A DNA stretch of 64,000 nucleotides, taken from positions 248,001 through 312,000 of the forward strand of contig NZ_JARZAI010000004.1 in NCBI RefSeq assembly GCF_029893355.1. The letters run 5' to 3'. The notes beneath the pieces are model-generated. The model saw nothing but the letters and a program-made list of their open reading frames with translations. It had not been told where the DNA came from and did no database searches. This stretch comes from Kitasatospora sp. MAA4 (GTDB taxonomy: Bacteria > Actinomycetota > Actinomycetes > Streptomycetales > Streptomycetaceae). How positions within the stretch are numbered: position 1 is the stretch's first letter; each line of letters begins with the position of its first letter. The translations under genes and the position numbers were made by a program. Below, piece by piece: positions 34,827 to 44,034 of this stretch.

Positions 34827-36095
34827 TCAGGCAACGCCCCGGATGCGGTGGACCAGCAGGCCGGCGAGGAGCGTGACCACGGCGGTGGCGGTGTAGAGGC
34901 CGGCGTAGCCGCCGAGGTGGGCGACGATGGGCGCGGCCAGCGCCGGGGCGAGCACCTGCGGGCCGGAGTTGGCGATGTTGATCACGCCGAGGTCCTTGGC
35001 GCGGTCGGCGGCGGCGGGCAGCACCTGGGTGACCAGGGCCTGGTCGACGGCGAGGTAGATGCCATAGCCCGCGCCGAGCACCGCGGCGGCCAGCACGGTG
35101 GCCGGCCAGCTGTGGACGGCGGCCAGCAGCAGCGCGGCCAGCGCCATCACCGCGCAGGAGGCGACAACCAACGGCTTTCGACGTCCGGTCCGGTCGGAGA
35201 GCACGCCGCTGGGGATCGCGGTGAGCAGGGCGGCGAGGGTGTAGACGGCGGTGAGGATCAGCACGCCGGCGTCCGGAGACCGGTAGTGCACGGCGTCGGT
35301 GAGGTAGTAGAGCAGGTAGAGGGTGCCGATCGCGTTGCCGAGGTTGATCAGGAAACGGGTGAGCCAGGCCCAGCCGAAGTCGGGGTGCCGGCGCGGGCTG
35401 ACCCAGTAGCCGGCCAGCAGGGCGCGCGGGCGCAGCGAGGCGCGCGAGCGTGCCGGGAGCACGGCGTCGGGGAAGAACAGCACGAACGGCAGCGCCAGCG
35501 CGAGGGTGACCGCCGCCGTCAGCGCGTAGCCGGACAGCACCCCGCTCACCACCACCGTCACCAGCAGCGCCCCGACCACCAGCCCCAGCGACTGGCTGAT
35601 CCCGGTCCACCCCGACACCACCGCCCGCTGCCCGAGCGGCACTTGGTCCGCCACCGGTGCGGTCACCCCGGCGAGCATCACGTTCAGACCGGCCTGCGCC
35701 AGCGCCCAGCCGGCGATGATGCCCGCCAGGCCGTGCTGGTGCGACGTGCAGAGCAGGCCGGCGGCGCCGAGCAGAGCGCCGGCCAGGATCCACGGGCGAC
35801 GGCGTCCGAACCGGCTGGTCGTCCGGTCCGAGAGCGCACCGGCCAGCGGGTTGACCAGCATCGCGACCAGGGCGCCCACGCCCGTCACCCAGGAGAGCAG
35901 GCTCGCCTTGTGGGCGGCGTCCAGATGTTCGAGCTGGAGCGGCAGCAGGATCTGGATCGGGGTGAAGAACCCCAGGAAGACGGCCAGGTTCGCCAGACTG
36001 AGCGAAGCCGTCCACCAGCCGCTCACCCGACTCTGCGGCTCGGCCAGCGCGACCGGCGGCGGCAGCGGAGCGCCGGTGATGTGAGGGGTGCTCAC
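34827..36095 (-). CDS. MFS transporter (sugar-cation symporter-like)
   Basis: Major facilitator protein of 422 residues and 12 helices. GALSDRTTSRFGRRRPWILA after helix 2 is a long motif A variant typical of the GPH/sucrose-type and related permeases, and GVLSDRTGRRKPLVV is its counterpart in the second half. Substrate is unknown (sugar or drug). It is preceded by an ATGAG-TCGAC-CTCAT palindrome at 36147-36161, which may be its operator, though no regulator gene is adjacent. Confidence 0.9.
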   Translation of the reverse strand: MSTPHITGAPLPPPVALAEPQSRVSGWWTASLSLANLAVFLGFFTPIQILLPLQLEHLDAAHKASLLSWVTGVGALVAMLVNPLAGALSDRTTSRFGRRRPWILAGALLGAAGLLCTSHQHGLAGIIAGWALAQAGLNVMLAGVTAPVADQVPLGQRAVVSGWTGISQSLGLVVGALLVTVVVSGVLSGYALTAAVTLALALPFVLFFPDAVLPARSRASLRPRALLAGYWVSPRRHPDFGWAWLTRFLINLGNAIGTLYLLYYLTDAVHYRSPDAGVLILTAVYTLAALLTAIPSGVLSDRTGRRKPLVVASCAVMALAALLLAAVHSWPATVLAAAVLGAGYGIYLAVDQALVTQVLPAAADRAKDLGVINIANSGPQVLAPALAAPIVAHLGGYAGLYTATAVVTLLAGLLVHRIRGVA

Positions 36096-36146
36096 CTCAG
36101 CCGTGCCGTCGCTCGTCCGTCCTGCATGGCAGCCTCCTCAACCAAG

Positions 36147-36161
36147 ATGAGTCGACCTCAT
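36147..36161. promoter_or_regulatory. Inverted repeat upstream of the MFS gene
   Basis: ATGAG-TCGAC-CTCAT, a perfect 5-5-5 inverted repeat about 50 bases ahead of the MFS start, in position to bind a repressor. GTTAGTGAC follows immediately and may be part of the promoter. Confidence 0.45.
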
Positions 36162-36333
36162 GTTAGTGACTCGCCAGCAGAACACCAGATGCGTGACAGT
36201 CATCCCGTCGCCCGCACTGTCCGATCAGCCAGTCACGGGCGCCTCGCCCTGTACCCCGCACCAGTAGTCCGCGCGCCCGGGCTGCGGCTTCAATCGGGTC
36301 CGACCTTGATCAGCCCGACCCGGAGGATGCGGC

Positions 36334-37389
36334 ATGAAGTTTCACACCAAGGCACTGGCCATCGGCGCCCTGCTGGTCCTGGCGGCGCCGGGCGCCGCGT
36401 ACGCCAACACCGTGAGCGTCACGGTGCGGACCCCCGGGGCCACCCTCGGCCCCAGCGCCGTCGACTCCTCCGTCTCGACCAGCGCCCACTGCACCAGCGG
36501 GCTCGTCTCCGGCGGCGGGATCGACCAGGCCATCGGGACGGGCACGGGGGTGAACGGCAACCACGTGCTGGGCACCGAGCCCAGCTCCGACGGCAGCACC
36601 GAGTACACCGGCACGACCGGGGTCGTCGGCACCGACGTGGCGTACTGGATCGCCAAGGGCGGCAGCGGCGGCCAGCTCAACTCCTCGTTCTCCACCACCC
36701 CTTACGCGATGTGCCTGACCAGCAACCTGATCAACCACACCCAGGTCGTCATGAACAAGGTCAACGCCCCCACCACCGCGACGACGGTGGGCCTGGTGAC
36801 GGCGACCTGCCCGGCCAACACCGCCCTGCTCGGCGGCGGCGCCCTCGTCACACCCGGCAACACCGGCAACTTCAAGGCGATCGCCAGCTTCCCCACCTTC
36901 AACAACTCCGCCCACGACTACGGCCAGAAGGCCGCGGCCGACGGGGAGACCAACCCCGACTCCTGGAGCGCCGTGGGCTGGGACAACAGCACCAACGCCA
37001 GTAACGAGACCTATGCCTACGCGATCTGCAGCGGCAACGGCATCAACGTCAGCGGCGTCACCGTGAAGGTCCGCTTCGGCGAGGCGAGCGGCCCCAGCAC
37101 CGGGAGCACCGGCCAGAACACCACCGCCAGTTGTGGAAGCGGCGACGGGAACCTGGTCAGCGGGGGCGCCGCCGTCAGTGGCGGCAACGTGACCACCACC
37201 GACTTCACCGGACCGGGCTCGGCCGGTGACCACCTCAACGGGAGCTTCCCCAGCGACTCCAGCGGCAACCCCGTCGGCAACGGGACCACCACGGCGGCGT
37301 CCTGGACGGCCTTCGCGCACAGCGGCGGAACGGGCTCGACGAGCACCCACTCCGACGTCTGGGCGCTCTGCGCCAACGACGGCGTCTGA
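36334..37389 (+). CDS. Secreted repeat-containing protein, copy 1
   Basis: Exported protein of 351 residues with a signal peptide (ALAIGALLVLAAPGAAYA) and a mature part rich in Gly, Ser, Thr and Asn. Two similar halves share a pattern SGLVSGGGIDQA / GNLVSGGAAVSGG, with conserved cysteines (SAHCTSGL, PYAMCLTS, VTATCPAN, YAYAICSG, TASCGSGD, DVWALCAN) in matching places. No enzyme motif is seen; a surface adhesin or matrix protein is plausible. CGGAGG lies eight bases upstream of the ATG. A close paralogue follows directly. Confidence 0.78.
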   Translation: MKFHTKALAIGALLVLAAPGAAYANTVSVTVRTPGATLGPSAVDSSVSTSAHCTSGLVSGGGIDQAIGTGTGVNGNHVLGTEPSSDGSTEYTGTTGVVGTDVAYWIAKGGSGGQLNSSFSTTPYAMCLTSNLINHTQVVMNKVNAPTTATTVGLVTATCPANTALLGGGALVTPGNTGNFKAIASFPTFNNSAHDYGQKAAADGETNPDSWSAVGWDNSTNASNETYAYAICSGNGINVSGVTVKVRFGEASGPSTGSTGQNTTASCGSGDGNLVSGGAAVSGGNVTTTDFTGPGSAGDHLNGSFPSDSSGNPVGNGTTTAASWTAFAHSGGTGSTSTHSDVWALCANDGV

Positions 37390-37441
37390 CACCCCGACCG
37401 CCATCACCACCACCACCGAGCCAGTAGAAAGGCAGCAGTCG

Positions 37442-38569
37442 ATGACGAAGAGGTTCCTTCCGGCCGCCACCCTGGGCAGGGCGCTCGTGCCGGGCGCCCT
37501 GCTCGTCCTGGCGGTGCCGTCGCTCGCGTACGCCCACACCGCGACCGTCACCGTCACGTCCCCCGGAGCCACCATGGGCCCGGCAACCCCCTTCACCGGC
37601 GTCTCGTCCCACGCGGACTGCGCGCACGGGCTCGTCTCCGGCGGCGGGATCGACCAGGCCGAGGGCGACGACCGGTCGGGGAACGGCAACCACGTGATGG
37701 GCGTCGCGCCCAGCGCGGACGGCGTCACCGAGTTCACCGGCGCTCCCGGGGTCGTCGGACACGACGTCACGCACTGGCTCGCGTTCGGCGGCAGCGGGAG
37801 CAACTCCAGCCTCACCTTCTCCTCCACGCCCTACGCCCTGTGCCTCTCCAGCCACCAGGTCAGGCACACCCAGGTCGTCATGAACAAGGCCACCGGCCCC
37901 TCCGCCTCGCAGACGGCGAAACTCGTCGTGGCGACCTGCCCCAAGGGGACGCGCCTGATCGGCGGCGGCGCCCGCACCACCCCGGCCAGCGTCGGAAGCC
38001 TCAAGCCGATCGCCAGCTTCCCCACCTTCAACGACGCCGCCCACGACTTCGGCCAGAAGGCGGCGGCCGACGGCGAGACCAACCCCGACTCCTGGACCGC
38101 CGTCGGGGGCATCGGCGGCGGACGCGACAGCGGAAACACCACCTACGCCTACGCGATCTGCACCGGCGACCACGTCAACGCCAAGGACCTCACCACGAAG
38201 GTCGGTTTCAGCGAGGTGAGCGGCCCGACCACGGCCGGCACACGCCTGACGGCCACGGTCGGCTGCGCCTCGCCCGCCGGGGACCGCCGCCACGGGAACG
38301 GGCGCGACGCCTGGCAACTGGTCAGCGGGGGCGCCGCCACCAGCGGCGGCGACGTGACGACGACCGACTTCAGCAAGGCCGGGTCCGGCGGTACCCACCT
38401 CGCCGGCAGCTACCCCAGCGACTCCGCCGGCACGCCGGTCGCTGACGGAACCACCGCGCCCGCCTCCTGGGCGGCGTCCGTCCACGTCGGGGGGTCGCCC
38501 TCCCCGAACACCTACACCGACGTCTGGGCACTCTGCCTGAACACCCAGCACGGGAACGGGGAGCGGTAG
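37442..38569 (+). CDS. Secreted repeat-containing protein, copy 2
   Basis: Paralogue of the preceding gene (375 residues), with signal peptide VPGALLVLAVPSLAYAHTAT and the same ordered landmarks: GLVSGGGIDQAEGDD, LCLSSHQVRHTQVVMNKATG, KPIASFPTFNDAAHDFGQKA, ADGETNPDSW and DVWALCLN. The two differ at many sites, so the duplication is old, but conserved blocks and cysteines show the same fold is kept. The gap between them is 52 bases, so they are probably co-transcribed. Function unknown, likely cell-surface or secreted. Confidence 0.78.
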   Translation: MTKRFLPAATLGRALVPGALLVLAVPSLAYAHTATVTVTSPGATMGPATPFTGVSSHADCAHGLVSGGGIDQAEGDDRSGNGNHVMGVAPSADGVTEFTGAPGVVGHDVTHWLAFGGSGSNSSLTFSSTPYALCLSSHQVRHTQVVMNKATGPSASQTAKLVVATCPKGTRLIGGGARTTPASVGSLKPIASFPTFNDAAHDFGQKAAADGETNPDSWTAVGGIGGGRDSGNTTYAYAICTGDHVNAKDLTTKVGFSEVSGPTTAGTRLTATVGCASPAGDRRHGNGRDAWQLVSGGAATSGGDVTTTDFSKAGSGGTHLAGSYPSDSAGTPVADGTTAPASWAASVHVGGSPSPNTYTDVWALCLNTQHGNGER

Positions 38570-38785
38570 CCAAGACTGCGTGGCGGTCGCCGGAGCGTGA
38601 GCCCGATTACGTCACGCCGGGTGCCTACTACGTTCCGGTGTAGGTACGGCCACTGTGCTCGGAGTGCGGACAGGCCCCGGTCGGCGGGGTCCACCTACTA
38701 CCCGGTGTCGTACTCGGGGACCTTCGCCGCTGTTCGGGCGCTGCTAAGAATGGCGGTTCCCGAACCCACGGAAGAAGGTGCCCAG

Positions 38786-39466
38786 ATGTCCGGACCAGCC
38801 CGCGTCATGGCCTTCCTGGACTACTTCGCCGGGGTCTTCACCCTGCTCGCGCTGACCGCGGCGGTGGTCTGCGGGCTGGCCGCCACCGACCGCCTGGTCC
38901 TGACGCCCCGGTTGCGGGTGGCTGTCCAGTCGGTGCATCGGGCAACCGCCGTCGCGGCGCTCGGGTTCCTGGCCGTCCACATCGCGGTCAAGATCGCCGA
39001 GGGCCACGCCGACCCGCAGAGCACGGTCCTGCCCTTCACCGGCGACACCGCCCTCGCGGTGAGCCTGGGGACCATCGCAGCCGACCTGCTGGTCCTGGTC
39101 ACGGCGACGGGCGCGATTCGCGGGCGATTCGCAGGGAGTCGGCACGCCTGGCTCTGGCGCGTGATGCACGCGGGCGCGTACGCCTGCTGGCCGATCGCGC
39201 TGGCCCACGGTCTGACCGCCGGACGCGCGGCGCACGCCTGGGTCCTGTGGGGCTACGGGCTGTGTGCTGCGCTGGTCGCCCTCGCTCTGTTGGTGCGAGG
39301 TCTCTCCTGGCTGGGACGCCACCGGACCGCCACCCGTCAGCTGCGCCGCTCCAAGGCCCGCGATGCCGGCGCACCGCGCCCGGCCACCGCGCCGCGCCGA
39401 CCGCGGCACGCCGCGCCACCCGTACCCGGGCCCCTGGCGCCGGCCCAGCCCGGCGGTGGCCTGTGA
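38786..39466 (+). CDS. Small membrane cytochrome b-like protein
   Basis: Protein of 226 residues with five predicted helices. Histidines are paired inside helices (QSVHRATAVAALGFLAVHIA and WRVMHAGAYACWPIALAHGL), spaced as haem ligands in cytochrome b561/ferric reductase-like four-helix bundles. The C-terminal 45 residues are Pro/Arg-rich and cytoplasmic. The stop overlaps the start of the NuoF-like gene (GTGA), so the two are co-translated. It is best read as the membrane electron acceptor of a two-gene NADH-linked redox module. Confidence 0.75.
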   Translation: MSGPARVMAFLDYFAGVFTLLALTAAVVCGLAATDRLVLTPRLRVAVQSVHRATAVAALGFLAVHIAVKIAEGHADPQSTVLPFTGDTALAVSLGTIAADLLVLVTATGAIRGRFAGSRHAWLWRVMHAGAYACWPIALAHGLTAGRAAHAWVLWGYGLCAALVALALLVRGLSWLGRHRTATRQLRRSKARDAGAPRPATAPRRPRHAAPPVPGPLAPAQPGGGL

Positions 39467-40947
39467 GCGCCCGGATCGACCTGCCACCGGTGCGCCACCT
39501 GGGGCCGCCCCGGCTGACGACCGGGCTGGACCGCTTCCAGCGGCTCGACCTCGCCGCGCACACCCGCCTCCACCCGCCGCTACCCCGGCTCACCCAGGGC
39601 ACCCTGCTGGACCTGGCCGAGCGCGTCGATCTGCGCGGACGCGGCGGCGCGGGGTTCCCCTTCGCCCGCAAGGCCCGGGCCGCGGTGGCCGCCGCCGACC
39701 GCACCGGGACACGCCCGGTCGTCGTGGTGAACGGCGCGGAGGGCGAGCCCCCGAGCGCCAAGGACAGGATGCTGCTCGCCCGAGCTCCGCACCTGGTGCT
39801 CGACGGCGCCTGCCTCGCCGCAGCCGCCTTCGGGGCCGAGGAGATCGTGATCGGCGTCGCCGCCGGCAGCCCCGGCGAGGTCTCGATCCCCGCCGCCATC
39901 GCCGAGCGCGACCTGCCCTGCCCGGCCCGGACCGTATGCCTTCCCGAGCGCTTCGTCTCCGGCGAGTCCGGCGCACTGATCCGCGGGGTCAACGGGCTTC
40001 CGGTCCTGCCCGCCGCGGTGAAGGCCCGCGCGGCCGAGGGCGGAACGGGAGGCGTTCGACGACGCCCCACGCTGCTGTCCAACGCCGAGACCTGGGCGCA
40101 GCTCGCCGTGGCCGCCCGACTCGGCCCCGAAGCGTACGCCGCCGTCGGCACCGACTCCGAGCCCGGCACGGTCCTGCTGACGGTGAACCGTCCGGGGGCG
40201 GAGCCTCTGGTGGTCGAGGCCCCCTTCGGCACCAGGCTGGGCGACGTACTGGACACGGGTGGGCTGCGGCCGGGCGACGGCGTGCTGGTAGGCGGCTATC
40301 ACGGCGGCTGGCTGGACCCGGTGGACGCCGTCAGCGCGTCGCTCTCCCGCGCGGGTCTGGCCGAGCTCGGCGGTACCCTCGGCGCCGGTGCGATCGTCGC
40401 GCTCCCGGCCGCCACCTGCCCGCTCGGCGAGATCGCCCGGGTTGCGGCCTGGCTGGCCGGCCAGTCGGCCGGACAGTGCGGGCCGTGCAAACGCGGGCTG
40501 CCCGACGCCGCCGAATCACTCGCCGCGCTGGCCACGGGCGCCGGCGGGCCGGCGGAACTGGAGGACGTACAGCGCGCCCTTGGCGGCGCGCAGGGTGGTG
40601 GCGCCTGCTCGCACCCCGACGGCACGGCCCGCTTCGTGCTGAGCGCGCTCGACGTGTTCGCCGGGGACGTCGAGGCCCACGTCGCCGGCACCGGCTGCGG
40701 GAGGCCGGTCCTCGGCGTGCTGCCGCTCCCCCGCGACGAAGGCCCACACCTGGAGGTGGACTGGTCCCGCTGCGCCGGGCACGGGCTGTGCGGCGTCCTG
40801 GCTCCCGGCCTCGTCCGGCTCGGCCCGCACGGCTATCCCGCATCGACCACCGTCCCCGTCGCCCCCTGGCAGGAACACGGCGCCCACCGCGCCGTGAACC
40901 AGTGCCCGGCACTCGCCCTGCGCATGCGCCGCCCGGAGAGAAAGTAG
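39463..40947 (+). CDS. NuoF-like NADH/FMN flavoprotein with C-terminal ferredoxin domain
   Basis: Protein of 494 residues. The NuoF block (about 45-400) contains RGRGGAGFPFARKARA (NADH/FMN loop) and NGAEGEPPSAKDRMLL, then SLBB-like VEAPFGTRLGDVLDTGG, and an Fe-S segment GQSAGQCGPCKRGLPD with a later GGGACSHPDG. The last 75 residues form a ferredoxin-like domain, DWSRCAGHGLCGVLAPGLV plus NQCPALALRM, matching actinobacterial [3Fe-4S]-type ferredoxins. Electrons from NADH would pass through FMN and clusters to the coupled cytochrome b. It starts at GTG 39463 overlapping the upstream stop. No other complex I genes are nearby. Confidence 0.85.
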   Translation: MSARIDLPPVRHLGPPRLTTGLDRFQRLDLAAHTRLHPPLPRLTQGTLLDLAERVDLRGRGGAGFPFARKARAAVAAADRTGTRPVVVVNGAEGEPPSAKDRMLLARAPHLVLDGACLAAAAFGAEEIVIGVAAGSPGEVSIPAAIAERDLPCPARTVCLPERFVSGESGALIRGVNGLPVLPAAVKARAAEGGTGGVRRRPTLLSNAETWAQLAVAARLGPEAYAAVGTDSEPGTVLLTVNRPGAEPLVVEAPFGTRLGDVLDTGGLRPGDGVLVGGYHGGWLDPVDAVSASLSRAGLAELGGTLGAGAIVALPAATCPLGEIARVAAWLAGQSAGQCGPCKRGLPDAAESLAALATGAGGPAELEDVQRALGGAQGGGACSHPDGTARFVLSALDVFAGDVEAHVAGTGCGRPVLGVLPLPRDEGPHLEVDWSRCAGHGLCGVLAPGLVRLGPHGYPASTTVPVAPWQEHGAHRAVNQCPALALRMRRPERK

Positions 40948-41019
40948 CTCCCCTCCCCGGGGCTCGTGGATCACTGCTTCGCCCCGTTCGCGTCCCATGC
41001 CGCCCGGTGTTGCTTGCCC

Positions 41020-42945
41020 TCAGGCGTTCCCGGCCTGGTTGGCGCTGTCAGTGCGCTGGGCGGGGACGCCCCGGTCGTTCTGGAGTTCCCACAGCTCACG
41101 GAACAAGCCGGGTTCGGCGACCAGCTCGGGGAAGGTCCCGGTCTGGATCACGCGTCCGTGGTCGAGGACGACGATGCGGTCCGCCATGGCGATGTTCGCG
41201 AGCCGGTGGCTGACCAGCACGACCGCCCGGTCCCGCGCCATTTCACGCAGACCCGCGAAGATCCGGTGCTCGGCACGGGGATCGAGGGCACTCGTGGGCT
41301 CGTCCATCACCAGCAGTCCGGCGCGCCGGTAGAACGCGCGGGCGATGGCGATGCGCTGCCACTGACCGCCGGAGAGTTCCTGGCCGCCCCACATCTCCCG
41401 CGCGAGGAGGGTGTCCAGGCCGGAGCGCAGATCGTCCAGGACGTCGCTGGCCCCGGAGGAGACAGCGGCGGCGTGGATGGCTTCGTCGTTGCTGTGGGGC
41501 TGCCCCAGTGTGATGTTCTCGCGGGCGGTCACCGGGAAGTGGGCGTAATTCTGCGGGACGACGCCGGTCTGCTGCCAGAGGGCATGGGGGTCGAGGTCTC
41601 GGGTGTCGACGCCGTCCCAGGTGACGGCGCCTTCGGTGGGGAGGTAGAGCCCGGCGAGGATCTTGGACAGGGTGGTCTTGCCGCTGCCGTTCTCGCCCAC
41701 CAGGGCGACGACTTCACCGCGGCGGACTTCCAGGGTGACCTTCTCCAGGGACGGGGTGTCGGAGGAGGGGTAGGTGTATGTGAGGTTCTCGGCCCGGACG
41801 GACAGCGGGGCGCCGGGGGCCCTGTCGCCGCGGTCGATCCGGTGGGCGCCGGCCTCGTCCAGGAACGTCGACCAGTCGTCGAGGTAGAGCCCGGTGCGAT
41901 AGAGGTCGGCGCCGTAGCCGACGATGCCGCGCAGCCCGGACGACGCGGCGCCGAGCGCGAAGAACGCGGTGCCTGCCGCCGCCAACGACATGTGGCCGGT
42001 CGCGAGCAGCACGATGACGGCACCCCAGACGAGGCCGGTGGCCACGCCGGTTGCGAGGGCGCCGAGCACGTACACCTTGGCGCTGCGCCAGGCGGCGTTG
42101 TTGGTGGCGGCGGTGACGCGGTCGCCTGCCGCTCGGTACTTCTCCAGCAGGAACGGCGCCATGGTGCCCGAGCGGATCTGGTCGGCCGGTTCCTTGTCGA
42201 CCAGGTACCAGCGCAGCAGGCTCAGTACCCGGCGGTCCCGGTGGGTACCGACCATCGTGACGTAGCCGATCCGAGCGGAGCGGACGGAGGCGATGCCCTG
42301 TGGGAGGGCTGCGAGGACCAGGAGCGGCAGCAGCGCAGGGTGAAGGACGGTCAGGACCCCGGCGGCTGCGATGAGTGAGGCGCCGGAGGAGATCAGGTTC
42401 TGGGTCTCGCCGATGAGATCGCGGGAGACCTCCACCCCGCGGTCGGCCGCGCTGAACCGGTCGTAGTAGCCGGGGCGGTCGTAGGCGGTCAGCTCGGAGG
42501 CGGTGGCCGCGTCGAGCATCATCAGCTCGGCCTCGCGGGCGATCTTCGGGGCGATCCGGGATGAGAGGGCGGTGACGGTGATCCCCAGCAGCGACCGCAG
42601 GCCGGCCGCCCCGGCGATGACCGCGATGGAGGGGATGGCCTGGTGGAGACGGTCGATGATGTGGCCGGAGGCGATCAGGGCCCTGATGGTGCCGGTGGTG
42701 GCCAGCAGTCCGAAGGCGCCGAGCAGCCCGGAGACGGCCTGGCAGAGCAGCAGGACGGTGATGGCGGCGCGGTCGACGCGCCACGCCAGATCGAGGGTGC
42801 GGCGCATCAGGCGGGGCAGGCGCCGGGCCATGTTCCGGGCGGTCATGGAGTCGGCGATCTCGGGGTTGTCGCCGCCGGGGTGCTGGAACTTCAGCTCCTC
42901 GGATGGGGCATCATCCTGGTGGGTGGTCGTCGCCGTGTCCGTCAC
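41020..42945 (-). CDS. ABC exporter, fused membrane and ATPase domains
   Basis: Half-transporter of 641 residues. The N-terminal part has six helices (ITVLLLCQAVSGLLGAFGLL etc.). The ATPase domain from about 400 has Walker A LVGENGSGKTTLSKIL, Q-loop VVPQNYAHFPVTA, signature GGQELSGGQWQRIAIARAF, Walker B LLVMDEPTSALD and H-loop VLVSHRLANIA. It resembles lanthipeptide/RiPP and streptomycete peptide exporters. It lies 136 bases downstream of the methyltransferase remnant on the same strand, so it may be the surviving exporter of a decayed peptide cluster. A lipid or drug substrate is possible. Confidence 0.9.
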   Translation of the reverse strand: MTDTATTTHQDDAPSEELKFQHPGGDNPEIADSMTARNMARRLPRLMRRTLDLAWRVDRAAITVLLLCQAVSGLLGAFGLLATTGTIRALIASGHIIDRLHQAIPSIAVIAGAAGLRSLLGITVTALSSRIAPKIAREAELMMLDAATASELTAYDRPGYYDRFSAADRGVEVSRDLIGETQNLISSGASLIAAAGVLTVLHPALLPLLVLAALPQGIASVRSARIGYVTMVGTHRDRRVLSLLRWYLVDKEPADQIRSGTMAPFLLEKYRAAGDRVTAATNNAAWRSAKVYVLGALATGVATGLVWGAVIVLLATGHMSLAAAGTAFFALGAASSGLRGIVGYGADLYRTGLYLDDWSTFLDEAGAHRIDRGDRAPGAPLSVRAENLTYTYPSSDTPSLEKVTLEVRRGEVVALVGENGSGKTTLSKILAGLYLPTEGAVTWDGVDTRDLDPHALWQQTGVVPQNYAHFPVTARENITLGQPHSNDEAIHAAAVSSGASDVLDDLRSGLDTLLAREMWGGQELSGGQWQRIAIARAFYRRAGLLVMDEPTSALDPRAEHRIFAGLREMARDRAVVLVSHRLANIAMADRIVVLDHGRVIQTGTFPELVAEPGLFRELWELQNDRGVPAQRTDSANQAGNA

Positions 42946-43080
42946 ATGGGCCTCCCAGGACCAGTGTTGAGGGTGGACAGTCTCGCGCCCGCGGTCGGCG
43001 TGGCGGGAGGTGTGTCCCTCGAACGGGCGACGGCCTCGAACTGCAGCCCGAGGCCGTCGCGGTACGCCGGCGGTGCTCGG

Positions 43081-43915
43081 TCAGATCACCCAGGATTCGG
43101 CCGGATCGTCGAGCCATGCGCGGTGGGTGCCGTCGGTTGTGACGGTCAATCCGAACCGCTCGGGCCCCGGGCGGTCGTTCTTCACCCACCACTCGAAGGC
43201 CGCTTCGACCTCGTCCCACAGTCGGCGCGGTCCGGATTGTGCCACGGCGTGGTTGCCGTCCGGATCGGCCCACCGGCAGTGCGCGTACGAGATGGAATCC
43301 CAGATCTCCGTACGCCCGGTGCCGAACCTGGCGTGGTCCGCCCACACGTCCATGGTGCGCAGCCCCGGCAGGCGCAGGCCGAGGGCGAACTGTGCGGGAT
43401 GGGTGTCGAATTCTCCCGGGCCGGCTACCGCAGGGCGGTAGTCGAAGGTGTCGTCGACATCGAATGGCTCGGAGGGCTGACGCTGGCCGCGCACCCACAT
43501 GAAGGCGGCATTGCCGCCGAAGTGGCCAGCTGCGGCACCCTCACCGACTACCAGACGAACCAGTGAACCGTTGCAGAACGTGGTGCCGAACGGGGTAAGG
43601 ATGACGCCCGCTGTCGTCGGCCGGGGTCACGTCGGAGAGCATGGAGGCCACCAACGACGGCATCGACAGGGACGACGTGGGGATGCCGTCGCCGTCTTCC
43701 TGACCGTCGTCCAGCTGGGTCACCAAGGGCACATCGGAGTTGACCAGCTCCAGCCAGCGAGCGGGCTGCTCGGTCCGGTCGATCCACTCTTCGCCGTCGT
43801 GGAAACGGTCCGGAGTGAAGGAACTGCGCGGGTGCGCCAGGAACGACGGCTCCCACTCCTTCGTCAGCGCGCCGGATGCGCGCATCTCGGCGACCAGCGA
43901 CTGCCAGCTGCTCAC
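43081..43915 (-). pseudogene. Broken protein-isoaspartate-type methyltransferase (RiPP-associated)
   Basis: Two pieces of one PIMT-like methyltransferase. The 5' piece starts at GTG 43915 (SSWQSLVAEMRASGALT, EPSFLAHPRSSFTPDRF, LVNSDVPLVTQLDDG, PTSSLSMPSLVASMLSDV), the usual entry of PIMT-like enzymes from RiPP loci. It should run on into the SAM-binding domain but instead shifts frame near 43610. The other frame at once gives TAGVILTPFGTTFCNGSLV and GGNAAFMWVRGQR, then to 43081 the C-terminal part (SGPRRLWDEVEAAFEWW, ERFGLTVT). So roughly 100-130 residues holding the SAM site are deleted and the join is out of frame. It cannot methylate. The start is coupled to the small peptide gene. Confidence 0.75.
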
Positions 43916-44034
43916 TTCCCCTTCTCCTTCGCGGTCGGCGGCGTGACGGGCTTGTTCCACTGCCCATCGTTGGTCTTCGGAGAGCCGTTCTTGTCGCCGC
44001 CGCTGCCGCCCTTGCCGTCTCCGTGCTTGCCCAT
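43912..44034 (-). CDS. Small Gly/Lys-rich peptide, candidate RiPP precursor
   Basis: A 40-residue peptide with GAGGGAG seven bases before its ATG and a stop overlapping the methyltransferase start (GTGA). It has a Gly/Lys/Asp-rich N-terminus (MGKHGDGKGGSGGDKNGS) and a Pro/Thr-containing tail with one Trp (GQWNKPVTPPTAKEKGK). Linkage to a PIMT-type methyltransferase and an ABC exporter fits ribosomal peptide loci with isoaspartate-forming methyltransferases, whose precursors contain Asp residues in the core. It is not a known precursor family to me. With the methyltransferase broken it is probably unmodified now. Confidence 0.55.
   Translation of the reverse strand: MGKHGDGKGGSGGDKNGSPKTNDGQWNKPVTPPTAKEKGK

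Noticed and set aside
33891..37004. Frame of about 1000 codons on the plus strand
   Set aside because: It runs across the PIG-L and MFS genes antisense and then out of frame through the secreted protein. Composition (His/Arg/Gln/Gly) is unlike a real protein.
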